Shown piece after piece: positions 16,337-24,931 of a stretch of DNA of 64,000 nucleotides; positions within the stretch are counted from its first letter, which is position 1, and every line of letters begins with the position of its first letter. Below the pieces are notes generated by a model, which did no database searches, was not told the DNA's origin, and saw only the letters and a list, made by a program, of their open reading frames with translations. A program made the translations under genes and the position numbers. This stretch comes from Bradyrhizobium symbiodeficiens (lineage in GTDB: Bacteria; Pseudomonadota; Alphaproteobacteria; Rhizobiales; Xanthobacteraceae): contig NZ_CP029427.2 of assembly GCF_002266465.3 (NCBI RefSeq), forward strand, positions 3,598,501-3,662,500, given 5' to 3'.

Positions 16337-16963
16337 TCAGGCCGACTGCTGCAGCGGCGAGCGCACGATGAGGCGGACGAGGTCGTCCCGCGGCTGCTTT
16401 TCGGCGAATTTGACCGCAAAGCCGTTGTCGAATTTGCGGATGACCCGCCCGACGCAGGCGCCGACGGCAAGCGGGGTTCCCACCGGTGGGTCGTACTCGC
16501 AGGAGATCGCCACCCCCGCCGTGGAGACGTCGATGATGAAGCAGGAATAGGTGTGGCCATCGGCGAGCGTCAGGACGGTGTGCGAGACCTGCGGAACGAA
16601 ACGTGCGTCGCGCCGCAGTTCCCTGACGCTGTCGTCCTTCTGCTTCTTTTCGAGCCAGGTGAGCTTTTCCGACATCCAGGCTCGCCGCGCCCGCGTCATG
16701 TCGAGCTCCATCAGGAAACCCGACTTCAGCGTCGCGCTGATCGTGCACTGGAATTCGCCGAAATCCTGGAAATAGGAGGTGAGGCGCTCTCCGACCTTGC
16801 CGACGACAGGCACGTCCACGATCATCCGGAAGGGCGAAACGCGCTTGGTGCGGCAGGCGAAGCTGCGCAGCTTGCCCTCGCAATCGTACCAGCGGGACAG
16901 CGAGTAGCTGCCGCTGACCGTGACTTCCACTGCTCGTTGCCTGAGGAACTCTGCGACGGACAT
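16337..16963 (-). CDS. PilZ domain protein
   Basis: A 208-residue cytoplasmic protein with two PilZ-like beta-barrels in tandem. The second (residues ~110-200) has a typical c-di-GMP signature: an Arg-rich entry (RELRRDARF) and DVSTAGVAI, close to the RxxxR ... D/NxSxxG consensus. The first (residues ~15-100) is degenerate. The likely role is a c-di-GMP effector in motility or envelope control. The ATG at 16963 is used; a TTG three codons upstream is possible. It is transcribed in the same direction as the desaturase, 120 bases apart. Confidence 0.85.
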   Translation of the reverse strand: MSVAEFLRQRAVEVTVSGSYSLSRWYDCEGKLRSFACRTKRVSPFRMIVDVPVVGKVGERLTSYFQDFGEFQCTISATLKSGFLMELDMTRARRAWMSEKLTWLEKKQKDDSVRELRRDARFVPQVSHTVLTLADGHTYSCFIIDVSTAGVAISCEYDPPVGTPLAVGACVGRVIRKFDNGFAVKFAEKQPRDDLVRLIVRSPLQQSA

Positions 16964-17185
16964 GCGGGCCAATCGTGTTTCGGATTATTTCCGTAATTCC
17001 ACGGTAGAGGCCAAATTCTAAGTGAATGATACCGGCACTCAGGAGCAGGGGTAAATTTCCGGTAAATGCGCGCCTCGGTGGCGTAGCGGAATACGCGGCA
17101 AAAAGACCCGTTAGGCTTCAGGCCGTCTCACAAACTCGTTATTGAGGGCTCGGTAGCTCAGTGAAGCAACGAGGCGCTGCGGCAC

Positions 17186-17860
17186 CTAGAGAAATCCGAA
17201 CAGCACCAGCAAAGCCAGCGTGCCCACGGCCAGGACGAGCTGGATCGTCGTCCATGTCAGGCCGTTCCGGCTGATCTCCAATCCCAGCGGCGGCAATGCA
17301 CGCCGCATCGCCAGCGCCGTGAGTGCTTCGACGATGGCGAGCAGGAGTGCGATACCGGCGATGAAAGACCATGACTCGGCGGAAGGCATCCATGGCGCGA
17401 GCCAGGCCGGGACGGAGCCTTTCAAGGCGGCAAGCAACGCGAACCAGCCGAACAAGAATGCGGAGCGCTTGACGATGTCGGGGCCGATCGTTTCGGGCTC
17501 GAAGCGGATACCGATCGTAGCCAGTGCGCTTTCGATGCGATCGGCGTCGGTCAGGACGACGAACGCGCCGAGATAGAGCGGAATGCGCGACTGGAAGAGC
17601 AAAGCGAGGATACCGAACACGACGGCGTAGCCGATGAGATCGCCGAGAATATCCTTGGCGCTCCGGCCCGGCAGCCCAGGTGCGGCCGGAGCAAATTCTG
17701 GCTGCGGCTGCGGAAGCGATCTGGCGCGTGCCAGATGCTCCAGCATTTTGGCGCGCCGGTCCGGCGAATATGGCGCCGTACGGCGCATCCATGCCGGTGG
17801 CGTGGTCGTCATCGCGGGGGTGCCGGAGTGGCCTTCCGGGGTCGACTTACGCTGCTCCAT
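17186..17860 (-). CDS. hypothetical membrane protein
   Basis: A 224-residue protein with a ~70-residue polar N-terminus (RRAKMLEHLARARSLPQPQPEF) followed by four to five membrane helices (LIGYAVVFGILALLFQSRIPLYLGAFVVL, AFLFGWFALLAALKG, WSFIAGIALLLAIVEALTALAM, IQLVLAVGTLALLVLFGFL). No family motif is recognised. The start at 17860 is chosen for an AAGGAT-like site; a later ATG at 17812 is equally possible. Codon use is like the neighbours. Confidence 0.75.
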   Translation of the reverse strand: MEQRKSTPEGHSGTPAMTTTPPAWMRRTAPYSPDRRAKMLEHLARARSLPQPQPEFAPAAPGLPGRSAKDILGDLIGYAVVFGILALLFQSRIPLYLGAFVVLTDADRIESALATIGIRFEPETIGPDIVKRSAFLFGWFALLAALKGSVPAWLAPWMPSAESWSFIAGIALLLAIVEALTALAMRRALPPLGLEISRNGLTWTTIQLVLAVGTLALLVLFGFL

Positions 17861-18246
17861 AAGCCGAACCAGATCCTTCAATCCGTGACGCCATCGCGGC
17901 GAGCGAGGCGGTTCCTTCCGGACGTTGGTCGGAGGCAAGGGCCGGGGAGGTTCATGCGGGGTGACGGATATTGCCGCTTGTCGCCCAGGGCCGAGGGCGA
18001 GTTGGCGGCGGATTTCAGCAATCCGCAGGGGGTGATTTCGCGTTCCTGCCGAAGGTGCTCCGCGTCCGGCGGCAATGCTTGGTCATGATCTTCTTGTTGA
18101 TCTCGCCCCACAGTTGCGCTTGAGTACCGGCAGGTCTGGGGGACCCTATTGATGTCTATTTTTGTGGCTGCGGCGTCGCGCGCCGCGGTGTTGGATTTTG
18201 TAGTCAATTTCAGTTCGGGCAGGCTCAATGAAACCTGCGTCCTGCC
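17861..18246. other. intergenic stretch, nothing recognised
   Basis: About 390 bases between divergent genes. It is less GC-rich near 18150-18210 (promoter for the methyltransferase-glycosyltransferase gene is likely there) and contains a near-inverted pair around 18005-18030 (GCGGATTTCAGCAATCCGC). No open frame with coding character. Confidence 0.4.
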
Positions 18247-19698
18247 ATGGACGTGACGGTAACGTCCGGCTGCCCGTCGCCGCGGAAGGCAGGCATTCTC
18301 GATCACGCCGACCGTATCGCCACGGACCGGGTGGCATGGCGCGCGAAGAACAGCTTTTTTCACGACGAGGATGAACGCTATCTCCGGTTCCTGATTCCGC
18401 CGGGAAGTCGCGTCCTCGACATCGGCTGCGGCATTGGCGATACGCTCGCGAGTCTCGCGCCATCACACGGTGTCGGGGTCGATTTCTGTCGCAAGCAAAT
18501 CGCGATCGCGCGGCAGCGCCACGCCGGTCTCACTTTCGTCGAAGGCGATGTCGAGGACCCCGCGACGCTCGATGCGCTGCAAGGTCCGTTCGACTACATC
18601 CTCGTCCTCGATACGATCGGTTCGATGGAGGATTGTCAGAAGTTCATCGCCCAGCTGCATCCGTTCTGCACGCGGGATACGCGGCTGGTGATCGGGTACT
18701 TCTCGCATCTGTGGTACCCCCTGCTGAAACTCGCCGAATTCGTCGGCCTGCGGATGCCGCACCCGGACCAGAACGTGCTGTCGCCGTCCGACCTGCGCAG
18801 CCTTGCCAGGCTTGCGGATTTCGATCCGGTGAAGTCGGAGCAGCGCGTGCTCTCGCCGGTGCGGATGTTCGGGCTCGGGCGTTTTCTCAATCGTTTCGTC
18901 AGCGTGCTGCCGGGAATCCGCCAATTGGCGCTTCGGCATTATCTGGTCGCACGGTCGATCCGCAGGGCGAGGGAAGAGTTCGCCTCGGCCACCGTCGTCG
19001 TCCCGGCGCGCAACGAGCGCGGTAATATCGAGCCCGCGGTCCTGCGAATTCCCGACTTCTGCTGCGACATCGAGATCATCTTCATCGAAGGCCACAGCCA
19101 GGACGGCACCTTCGAGGAGATGGAGCGGGTCAGGCAGGCGTATCCCTCCAAGGACATCAAGGTGATGCGCCAGCCCGGCAAGGGCAAGGCCGACGCCGTC
19201 TTCACCGCGTTCGACGCGGCGCGCGGCGACGTGCTGATCATTCTCGACGCCGACCTGACCATGCCGCCGGAGCAGATTCCGAAATTCGTCGAGGCGCTGC
19301 TGGCGGGCAAGGGCGAGTTCGTCAATGGATCCCGCCTGGTCTATCCCATGGACGATGGCGCGATGCGCTTCCTCAATCTGATCGCCAACAAGATATTTTC
19401 CTATCTGTTCTCCTGGCTGCTCAATCAGCGCTATACCGATACCCTGTGTGGCACCAAGGTCCTGCGCCGCAGCGATTATCAGCGCTTGAAGGCCGGCAAG
19501 GCCTATTTCGGTGATTTCGATCCGTTCGGCGACTTCGACCTGATCTTCGGCGCATCGAAGCTCAACCTGAAATCCGTGGATCTTCCGATCCGCTATGCCG
19601 CGCGCACGTATGGTGAAACCCAGATCTCCAGGTTTCGCCATGGCTGGATGCTGCTGAAGATGGTGGCTTTCGCCTTCCTCAAGATCAAGGCGATCTAA
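18247..19698 (+). CDS. fused class I SAM methyltransferase and family 2 glycosyltransferase
   Basis: A 483-residue two-domain protein. Residues ~40-150 form a SAM-dependent methyltransferase (VLDIGCGIGDTLASL motif I, VEGDVEDP, FDYILVLDTIGSM motif II). Residues ~245-480 form a GT-A family 2 glycosyltransferase (VVVPARNERGNIEPAV, IIFIEGHSQDGTFEEM, VLIILDADLTMPPEQ with DAD metal site, DTLCGTKVLRRSDY) of the dolichol-phosphate-mannose-synthase type. No frameshift or linker scar is visible. Five bases downstream begins a large polytopic membrane protein that could use a polyprenyl-phosphate sugar, so the pair may build a cell-surface glycan or decorate a lipid. Substrate unknown. Confidence 0.9.
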   Translation: MDVTVTSGCPSPRKAGILDHADRIATDRVAWRAKNSFFHDEDERYLRFLIPPGSRVLDIGCGIGDTLASLAPSHGVGVDFCRKQIAIARQRHAGLTFVEGDVEDPATLDALQGPFDYILVLDTIGSMEDCQKFIAQLHPFCTRDTRLVIGYFSHLWYPLLKLAEFVGLRMPHPDQNVLSPSDLRSLARLADFDPVKSEQRVLSPVRMFGLGRFLNRFVSVLPGIRQLALRHYLVARSIRRAREEFASATVVVPARNERGNIEPAVLRIPDFCCDIEIIFIEGHSQDGTFEEMERVRQAYPSKDIKVMRQPGKGKADAVFTAFDAARGDVLIILDADLTMPPEQIPKFVEALLAGKGEFVNGSRLVYPMDDGAMRFLNLIANKIFSYLFSWLLNQRYTDTLCGTKVLRRSDYQRLKAGKAYFGDFDPFGDFDLIFGASKLNLKSVDLPIRYAARTYGETQISRFRHGWMLLKMVAFAFLKIKAI

Positions 19699-19703
19699 AG
19701 CGC

Positions 19704-21368
19704 GTGAACCACGGTTCAACGACGATGATGCCGGACGATTGCTGCTTTCCCGACGCGCGTGTGAGTGGAAGGATCAGAATACTGCTGATCCTCATTGCGC
19801 CGTCGCTGTATCTGGCGGCGACGCTGCTCTATTCGACCTACCAGGCCGTCTGGGGCGTCCAGGTCGATCCGGAATCGGCGTACACCATGAACGGGCTGGT
19901 GGCGGCGGCGGGATACGGCTCGTTGAAATTCGATCATCCGGGAACGACGACGACGCTGCTCGTCGAACTGATCGTCCGGGGCTGGGCCCTGCTCGCCAGG
20001 GCCGGGGACATCGTCGCGTTCGGGCTCGAACGTTACGACGCGATCACATGGGCGGCGCGAGCCGGCGAAGCGCTGGTGCTCACGGCCGCGCTGCTGGCCG
20101 GCGGGATCATCGTCGGCCGGACGACGCACTCCGCGATCGCTGCGATGCTGTTTCAGGCCGGCGCGTTCGTGCACGCGGACGCATTTCACTTCCAGATGGT
20201 GCTTGCGCCGGAAAGCCTGATGGCAGCGTTCGCGCTGTTCGGCATGGCGATCGTGATCAAGGCCACGCTCGATGCGCATCCGCCGTCGACGGGTCTCGGC
20301 ATCGTATGCGGAGCCATCTTCGCGCTCGGGTTCTCGACGAAATATCTCTATCTGCCGCAGGCGCTGTTCGCCGTGTGTCTGCTGCGAAACAGGCGCGCGT
20401 TCGTCGCCGCCGCGATCACCGGGGCGATCGGCTTCATTGGCTTCAGCCTGATCTTCAATCCGGGAACGATCACGCGCGGGTTCGGATGGCTCGTGCAAAT
20501 CGCCACCCACAAGGGAAATTACGGCGAGGGCGAGCCCGGTTTCATTGATTTCGGAATGTTCTGGTCGAACATGGCCGAGATCATCAATGCCGCGCCGCTC
20601 GTGTTCGGCGTGTACGTTGCAGCGGCGGCCGTGGCGCTGGCTTGGTGGATCGGGCGCCGGAGCTGGCGCGATCCGGTCAGCCTGACGCTCGGTGCCGCCG
20701 TCCTCATCCATGCAGCCCATCTCGTGGCGACGTCGAAGCATTATGCGCTGCATTACATGATGGCGCCGTGGGTCCTGACCGGCGGTGTGCTGGTCCTGAT
20801 CGTGGTGCAGGTCCGACGGCTGGTCCCGGCTGTCCCTCCGGTCGCGCTCAGCCTGCTTGCGGGCGGCCTGTGTGCCGCCATGAGCGCGATGACGCTGGTC
20901 GACGCCCGCGCCGCAGCGCTGCAGGCGTCTCACTTGAACGCGATCGGGGCCCGGCTCTCGAAGGCCGTGGTCGCGGCAGGTCCCGCCTGCGCCAACGTCT
21001 CCGGCATGTTCGTGCGCGCGCCTGAGAACGACATGAATCACGGCTGGGACATGACGCTGCAGCTCTGGGGCGACCAGCCGATGCGGGACAGGTTTTCCGC
21101 GGCGTATGCGAGCGCTTTCAGGGTCCCGCTGCTGGACCACAACGGCTATACGCATGTCCTGAAGAACAACTTTCGACCGTACAGCTACGCCAAGCTCGGG
21201 GCGGACTATCCCTGCATCATCGTCCGCTCGGCAGTGGTGCTCGATGCCGAAAGTTCGATCGGACTGTTGGCGCTCAACCCGGACCATTGCGTGATCGAGG
21301 GGACCCACGTCTATACCGTCGGGCTCGCCTGCGCGAAGGTGCGCAGCAGCTTTCTGGAGCAGAGGTGA
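19704..21368 (+). CDS. polytopic membrane protein, possible GT-C glycosyltransferase
   Basis: A 554-residue membrane protein starting with GTG five bases after the preceding gene, so translationally coupled. About ten to eleven hydrophobic helices are visible, with a first periplasmic loop containing VDPESAYTMNG and a Lys-Phe-Asp-His-Pro-Gly segment, in the position where GT-C (ArnT/PMT-like) enzymes keep catalytic acids. The C-terminal ~130 residues are soluble. The neighbour's GT2 domain resembles the enzymes that make the polyprenyl-phosphate sugars GT-C proteins consume. This role is inferred from layout, not from a certain family match. Confidence 0.8.
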   Translation: MNHGSTTMMPDDCCFPDARVSGRIRILLILIAPSLYLAATLLYSTYQAVWGVQVDPESAYTMNGLVAAAGYGSLKFDHPGTTTTLLVELIVRGWALLARAGDIVAFGLERYDAITWAARAGEALVLTAALLAGGIIVGRTTHSAIAAMLFQAGAFVHADAFHFQMVLAPESLMAAFALFGMAIVIKATLDAHPPSTGLGIVCGAIFALGFSTKYLYLPQALFAVCLLRNRRAFVAAAITGAIGFIGFSLIFNPGTITRGFGWLVQIATHKGNYGEGEPGFIDFGMFWSNMAEIINAAPLVFGVYVAAAAVALAWWIGRRSWRDPVSLTLGAAVLIHAAHLVATSKHYALHYMMAPWVLTGGVLVLIVVQVRRLVPAVPPVALSLLAGGLCAAMSAMTLVDARAAALQASHLNAIGARLSKAVVAAGPACANVSGMFVRAPENDMNHGWDMTLQLWGDQPMRDRFSAAYASAFRVPLLDHNGYTHVLKNNFRPYSYAKLGADYPCIIVRSAVVLDAESSIGLLALNPDHCVIEGTHVYTVGLACAKVRSSFLEQR

Positions 21369-21386
21369 GGGGGAAACCGGGCTGCC

Positions 21387-21461
21387 TGGCGCTCCCTAGC
21401 GGAATCGAACCGCTCTCTCCACCGTGAAAGGGTGGCGTCCTAACCGATAGACGAAGGGAGC
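21387..21461 (-). tRNA. tRNA-Glu (anticodon TTC)
   Basis: Minus-strand cloverleaf: acceptor GCTCCCT/AGGGAGC, D-arm with GGTTAGGA, anticodon loop CTTTCAC, T-arm GGTTCGATTCC, discriminator G and encoded CCA. All stems pair. It starts some 20 bases after the convergent membrane protein gene. Confidence 0.97.
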
Positions 21462-21682
21462 AAACACAGGGCCCCGCCGATTTTGCCGGCATGGCCACTG
21501 GCCGCCGAACAGGGCCCGGCGGCTTGCAGCGGGCGAACGTATAGTTGCCTTTCTGGCTCCGGGCAAGCCGTTCAGGAACGGTCTTTTCGCCGGCAGTGGA
21601 CAGCGCCGGACCCGGATCATTCGGAGGCGAACGCAACGGTTTCTTAGGGTTCCCTGCGTAGCGCTGGGAGGGGAGATTTCCA

Positions 21683-21937
21683 ATGCCACCGCCGAAAAAG
21701 CGCGCAGCCCGCAAGCTGCTGTCGCGGCAAGCCTGGATCACGCTCGACGGCGGCTTCGCCGCGCGGCAGTGCCTGGTTCAGGACATCTCGGATTCCGGCG
21801 CGAAGATCACGCTGGACGAGGACGCGAGCCAGCTCCCTGGCGTGATTCGGCTCGCCTTCGCACGCGATGCGCGCACCGGGCGGAGCTGCCAGGTGGTCTG
21901 GCGCCGCGGCAAATCCGCCGGCATCAAGTTCATCTGA
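21683..21937 (+). CDS. small PilZ domain protein
   Basis: An 84-residue protein consisting of one PilZ barrel. The N-terminus is strongly basic (PPPKKRAARKLLSRQAW), matching the RxxxR c-di-GMP contact, and QDISDSGAKITL is the D/NxSxxG motif. A very strong GGGAGGGGAG ribosome site precedes the ATG. Such one-domain PilZ proteins are common in Bradyrhizobium and are presumed c-di-GMP-responsive adaptors. No linked partner is evident. Confidence 0.9.
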   Translation: MPPPKKRAARKLLSRQAWITLDGGFAARQCLVQDISDSGAKITLDEDASQLPGVIRLAFARDARTGRSCQVVWRRGKSAGIKFI

Positions 21938-21993
21938 TCGCAGCCGCGGCCGCCCCGATGGCGCGCGGCGCAGCTCCGGGCTAGAACGCGGTC

Positions 21994-22239
21994 ATGCGCG
22001 CGCCGCTCCTCACCCTGATCTCGTTGCTGGCCACACCCGCCGTGGCGACGGAGGCCCTTCGTCTTCCGCCCAATGAGCGGCCGCAGGCCGGCAAGGCGCT
22101 GCCGCTGAAGGGCGCGGCCGGGAAGGCCCAAGCCGGCTCCTGCGCCAATTACGGTCCGCGCTTCGTCATGGTCGAGGGCACCGGCACCTGCGTGAAGATC
22201 GGCGGCTCGATCAGCATCGACACCACCGTGAGGCGCTAG
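21994..22239 (+). CDS. small exported protein with porin-like signature
   Basis: An 81-residue protein with a signal peptide (LLTLISLLATPAVA). The mature part ends with CANYGPRFVMVEGTGTCVKIGGSISIDT, which closely resembles the first strand region of Rhizobiales porins (C-x-x-YG-x-x-F ... GT-x-TC-x-KIGG). It stops there, so it is a porin-like N-terminal module without the barrel. Two Cys could form the disulfide seen in those porins. A 55-residue membrane protein follows five bases later. Confidence 0.8.
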   Translation: MRAPLLTLISLLATPAVATEALRLPPNERPQAGKALPLKGAAGKAQAGSCANYGPRFVMVEGTGTCVKIGGSISIDTTVRR

Positions 22240-22244
22240 AGCCG

Positions 22245-22412
22245 ATGCCTCAGGATCTGCTGCGCCTCGACCTCGTCGTCCCCGTGCTGATGTATTGCGC
22301 GCTGCTGTGGTGGGTCGGCCGCGGCCTGAGCTGGACGGCACGGCTGGCGACCGCTGTGGTGACCTTGGTGCTGATCGTCTGCGTGCTGCTGGTCGAGCGG
22401 GGCTGGCGCTGA
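22245..22412 (+). CDS. small membrane protein, 55 aa
   Basis: A short frame starting MPQDLLRLDLVVPV, with two hydrophobic stretches (VLMYCALLWWVG and LATAVVTLVLIVCVLLVE) joined by a short polar turn: a two-helix membrane hairpin. It begins five bases after the porin-like gene stop, so the two are probably cotranscribed. Function unknown. Confidence 0.62.
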   Translation: MPQDLLRLDLVVPVLMYCALLWWVGRGLSWTARLATAVVTLVLIVCVLLVERGWR

Positions 22413-22539
22413 GCCAAAACAAAAAACGCGAAAACAACCCCATGCACAGTAGCCGTCAAGTGCTGAGGTGACGCCCAAGGATTGCGCCGAAACGCTGAAT
22501 CATCGCGCTCTCGCCGCAGCTTGCACAGCGCTGCCCGGC

Positions 22540-23178
22540 TCACGACATCGGCGGTGCGACATGTTGCGCAAATCCGGGCCGTTGGCCGAGCTCGGCGAGC
22601 CAGCGCGTTAGATGCGGCTGGGCCGGCCGGGTGATGCCCTCGACACCGAGCCAACGCCGCGCATAGGAGCCGAGCGCGATGTCGGCGAGCGTGAACGCAT
22701 CGCCTTCCATGAAGCGGCGTGAAGAGAGCAGGCGGTCGGCGATCGCCCAGACCTCGGCGGCGGCATCGGCATCGCGCTGCACCTGGATCATGTCGCGCTC
22801 GGCGGGCGCCGTGCGCACGATGCCCCAGAACACCGGGCGGTCGACCGGCTGCACGGTCGACAGCGTCCAGTCGAGCCAGCGATCGACGGAGGCGCGGCTC
22901 TTCGGCGCCTCCGGGTAGATCGGCGTGCCGCTGCCATGCGCGAGGCAGAGATAGCGCATGATGGAATTGGACTCCCACAGCACGAAATCGCCCTCGACCA
23001 GAGTCGGGATCCGCGCATTGGGGTTCATCGCGAGATAATCGGTCTCGCGGGTCCGGCCGTAACTCATGCCGGCGTCGATGCGCTCATAGGGAAGGGCAAG
23101 CTCGGTCAGGCACCACAGCACCTTCTGCACGTTGACCGAATTGGCGCGGCCCCAGATCGTGAGCTTGGTGTCCGGCAT
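22540..23178 (-). CDS. glutathione S-transferase family protein
   Basis: A 212-residue GST with the thioredoxin-like N-domain (KLTIWGRANSVNVQKVLWCLTELALPYERID, NPNARIPTLVEGDFVLWESNSIMRYL with the cis-Pro and Glu-Ser glutathione contacts) and an all-helical C-domain. The ATG at 23178 is chosen for its GGGAGA site; the open frame upstream has no similarity. Probably a cytosolic detoxification enzyme; its electrophile is unknown. Confidence 0.93.
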   Translation of the reverse strand: MPDTKLTIWGRANSVNVQKVLWCLTELALPYERIDAGMSYGRTRETDYLAMNPNARIPTLVEGDFVLWESNSIMRYLCLAHGSGTPIYPEAPKSRASVDRWLDWTLSTVQPVDRPVFWGIVRTAPAERDMIQVQRDADAAAEVWAIADRLLSSRRFMEGDAFTLADIALGSYARRWLGVEGITRPAQPHLTRWLAELGQRPGFAQHVAPPMS

Positions 23179-23269
23179 GAAGCGTCTCCCCCGCGGCTTT
23201 GTCGCTTGCCGCGGGTGATAGCGGAATTTCCTGAAACGCGCGATGGGCGATTGCGGCGCGCCCTCATGC

Positions 23270-23295
23270 AAAAAGCTCCGCCCGAGGCGGAGCTT
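23270..23295 (-). terminator. intrinsic terminator of the 26-aa protein gene
   Basis: A perfect ten-base stem AAGCTCCGCC / GGCGGAGCTT with a three-base loop, followed on the minus strand by five T. It lies ~35 bases after the stop of the micro-protein gene and is a textbook Rho-independent terminator. Confidence 0.88.
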
Positions 23296-23330
23296 CGTTG
23301 CAAACCAACCCGGCCAGTCTAATCCGTCGC

Positions 23331-23411
23331 TCAGCGGCCGAAGAACAGCCACAACAGAATGATGACCGGAATCGGCACGCCCAGCATCCACAACAGAATT
23401 CCGCGTCCCAT
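23331..23411 (-). CDS. 26-aa membrane micro-protein under a stress promoter
   Basis: A 26-residue protein, starting MGRGILLWMLG and ending LLWLFFGR, that is one hydrophobic helix with Arg near each end. It has a full GGAGGAGG ribosome site eight bases before the ATG, a perfect GGAAC-N16-CGTT general-stress promoter upstream and an intrinsic terminator downstream, so every part of a real transcription unit is present. I believe similar peptides are widespread in Rhizobiales, but cannot name a family. It may act as a membrane-stress effector. Confidence 0.82.
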   Translation of the reverse strand: MGRGILLWMLGVPIPVIILLWLFFGR

Positions 23412-23444
23412 GATGTCCTCCTCCAATTGAATTGTCGGAGAGTG

Positions 23445-23469
23445 AACGCGGGCGGCGAGGGCTTGTTCC
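23445..23469 (-). promoter_or_regulatory. EcfG-type general stress promoter
   Basis: On the minus strand GGAAC (23469-23465), a 16-base spacer and CGTT (23448-23445) match exactly the consensus used by the alphaproteobacterial general stress sigma factor EcfG. The start of transcription would be about 25 bases before the ATG of the 26-aa protein, leaving just room for its ribosome site. Confidence 0.75.
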
Positions 23470-23481
23470 AGCGTTTTGCGC

Positions 23482-23934
23482 CTACCAATGGCCGGTGTTG
23501 GGCATCGATGCCCAGGGCTCCTGCGGCGGCTTCGGCTCGCCCTTCTGCAACAGCTCGATTGAGTGCAGATCCGGCGAGCGGACGAAGGCCATGTTGCCGT
23601 CGCGTGGCGGGCGGTTGATGGTGACGCCGGCCTTCTGTAGCTTCTCGCAGGTCGCGTAGATGTCGTCGACCTCGTAGGCGAGATGGCCGAAGAAGCGGTC
23701 CTCGCCATATTTCTCCTCGTCCCAATTCCAGGTCAGCTCGACCAGCGGCGCGCCGCGCGTTTGCGGTTGCTTCTTCAGCGCATCGAGATCGTCCGACGAG
23801 CACAGGAACACCAGTGTGAACCGCCCCTTGTCGTTCTCGATCCGCCGCACCTCCTTCAACCCGAAAGCATCGACATAGAATTTCAGCGCGACATCGAGAT
23901 TGCGCACGCGCAGCATGGTGTGGAGGTATCGCAT
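23482..23934 (-). CDS. gloA: glyoxalase I (lactoylglutathione lyase), VOC family
   Basis: A 150-residue enzyme of two VOC half-barrels that isomerises the methylglyoxal-glutathione adduct. Metal ligands fit the GloA pattern: His in YLHTMLRV, Glu in PLVELTWN, His in GHLAYEVDD and Glu in HSIELLQKGE. The N-terminus MRYLHTMLRVRNLDVALKFYVDAFGLKEVRR is characteristic. It lies upstream of the 26-aa protein gene on the same strand, but that gene has its own promoter. Confidence 0.95.
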   Translation of the reverse strand: MRYLHTMLRVRNLDVALKFYVDAFGLKEVRRIENDKGRFTLVFLCSSDDLDALKKQPQTRGAPLVELTWNWDEEKYGEDRFFGHLAYEVDDIYATCEKLQKAGVTINRPPRDGNMAFVRSPDLHSIELLQKGEPKPPQEPWASMPNTGHW

Positions 23935-24547
23935 TTCAGTGAACTCCTTAAGAACGTTTGTTGCTTGTCAGGCGCAGGAGGCGGCCGGAGGCAATGAATA
24001 GCAGTAAAATCCATTAGGGGCAGGTGGTTACGTGCCAACTGCGTGCCATGCGTTCTGTCTTCACTCCGGGCGGCCCGCACGGCCTCAACACGCCCCGTGT
24101 CTCCGCCGCCGCTGACCTCTCCGTGGAGATAAGTCTATCAGCGGGGAAGGAGGTCGCCGTAGGCGGCGAGCGTCAGTAACTCCCTCGGAGATTCGTCTCG
24201 CATCAGGTGCAGGTTGATAAATGAGAGGACGTATCCACCGGAAACTTGGCTTATGCACACACCGCGAATCACCCAAGCAAAACTTTTCCCCAGCCCAAAC
24301 CTATGACGTGCCGGCGGAATTCCTGAAAATGTGGAAGCTGTTCACAGGTGGGGAGGTAATGCAGCGGACTCTTGCGCCGAAGTCACGTTCTACCCCATGT
24401 TCGGAGTCGGATGGTGTTCTCGACAAACACCACCCGACGCCTGGAGGAGTCCCGAAGGTCTCCGACCGAACACCATAGATTTTCGCTCTCCCCAGGCACC
24501 CTGTCAATCCTGCGCGGTGTCGTTTCGCGCCACGATGGAGCTTGCCT

Positions 24548-24643
24548 GTGAAGACCCTTTCGAAAGTCCGCCGCTTCGTTTCCCGCAACTGGAAGTTCTT
24601 GGTTCAGGTCGGGGTGAGCGTCCTAACTATTCTGCACAAGTGA
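24548..24643 (+). CDS. possible 31-aa basic/hydrophobic peptide
   Basis: A short frame from GTG with GGAG seven bases upstream. It is basic at the front (KTLSKVRRFVSRNWK) and hydrophobic at the end (FLVQVGVSVLTILHK), like small membrane-active peptides or type I toxins. It lies in a gene-poor AT-richer stretch. There is no supporting neighbour; it may be chance. Confidence 0.3.
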   Translation: MKTLSKVRRFVSRNWKFLVQVGVSVLTILHK

Positions 24644-24931
24644 GCTAGCGGCGGTGCGACCTATACTTTTTGAATTCGTCAAAGGTATTAATTCGTGCCC
24701 TCATCTCGTCAGCAAACCGCCCCTCGATCTGACGGCGCAACTGTCGGACTTAGACCCTTCATGGTGGGTGCCTTCTTCAGAAGATAGCTCACTGGGTCCC
24801 GGTCAGGAGTTCGCGCCCTTGCCATCTATTTGCCCTTGCAATCTATTTCATGTCGTGGAGCCAGCTCAGTTCGTCGGGTGTCGCACTGCCCGGGCTCACC
24901 TCCGGAATAATTCGACCCAATACAAATAGCT

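Noticed and set aside
17145..17170. tRNA-like start GGCTCGGTAGCTCAGTG
   Set aside because: Only the acceptor and D-arm beginning is present; no anticodon or T-arm follows.
24301..24648. Overlapping frames on both strands in the gene-poor stretch
   Set aside because: Neither has a ribosome site, a domain or the codon bias of the genome.
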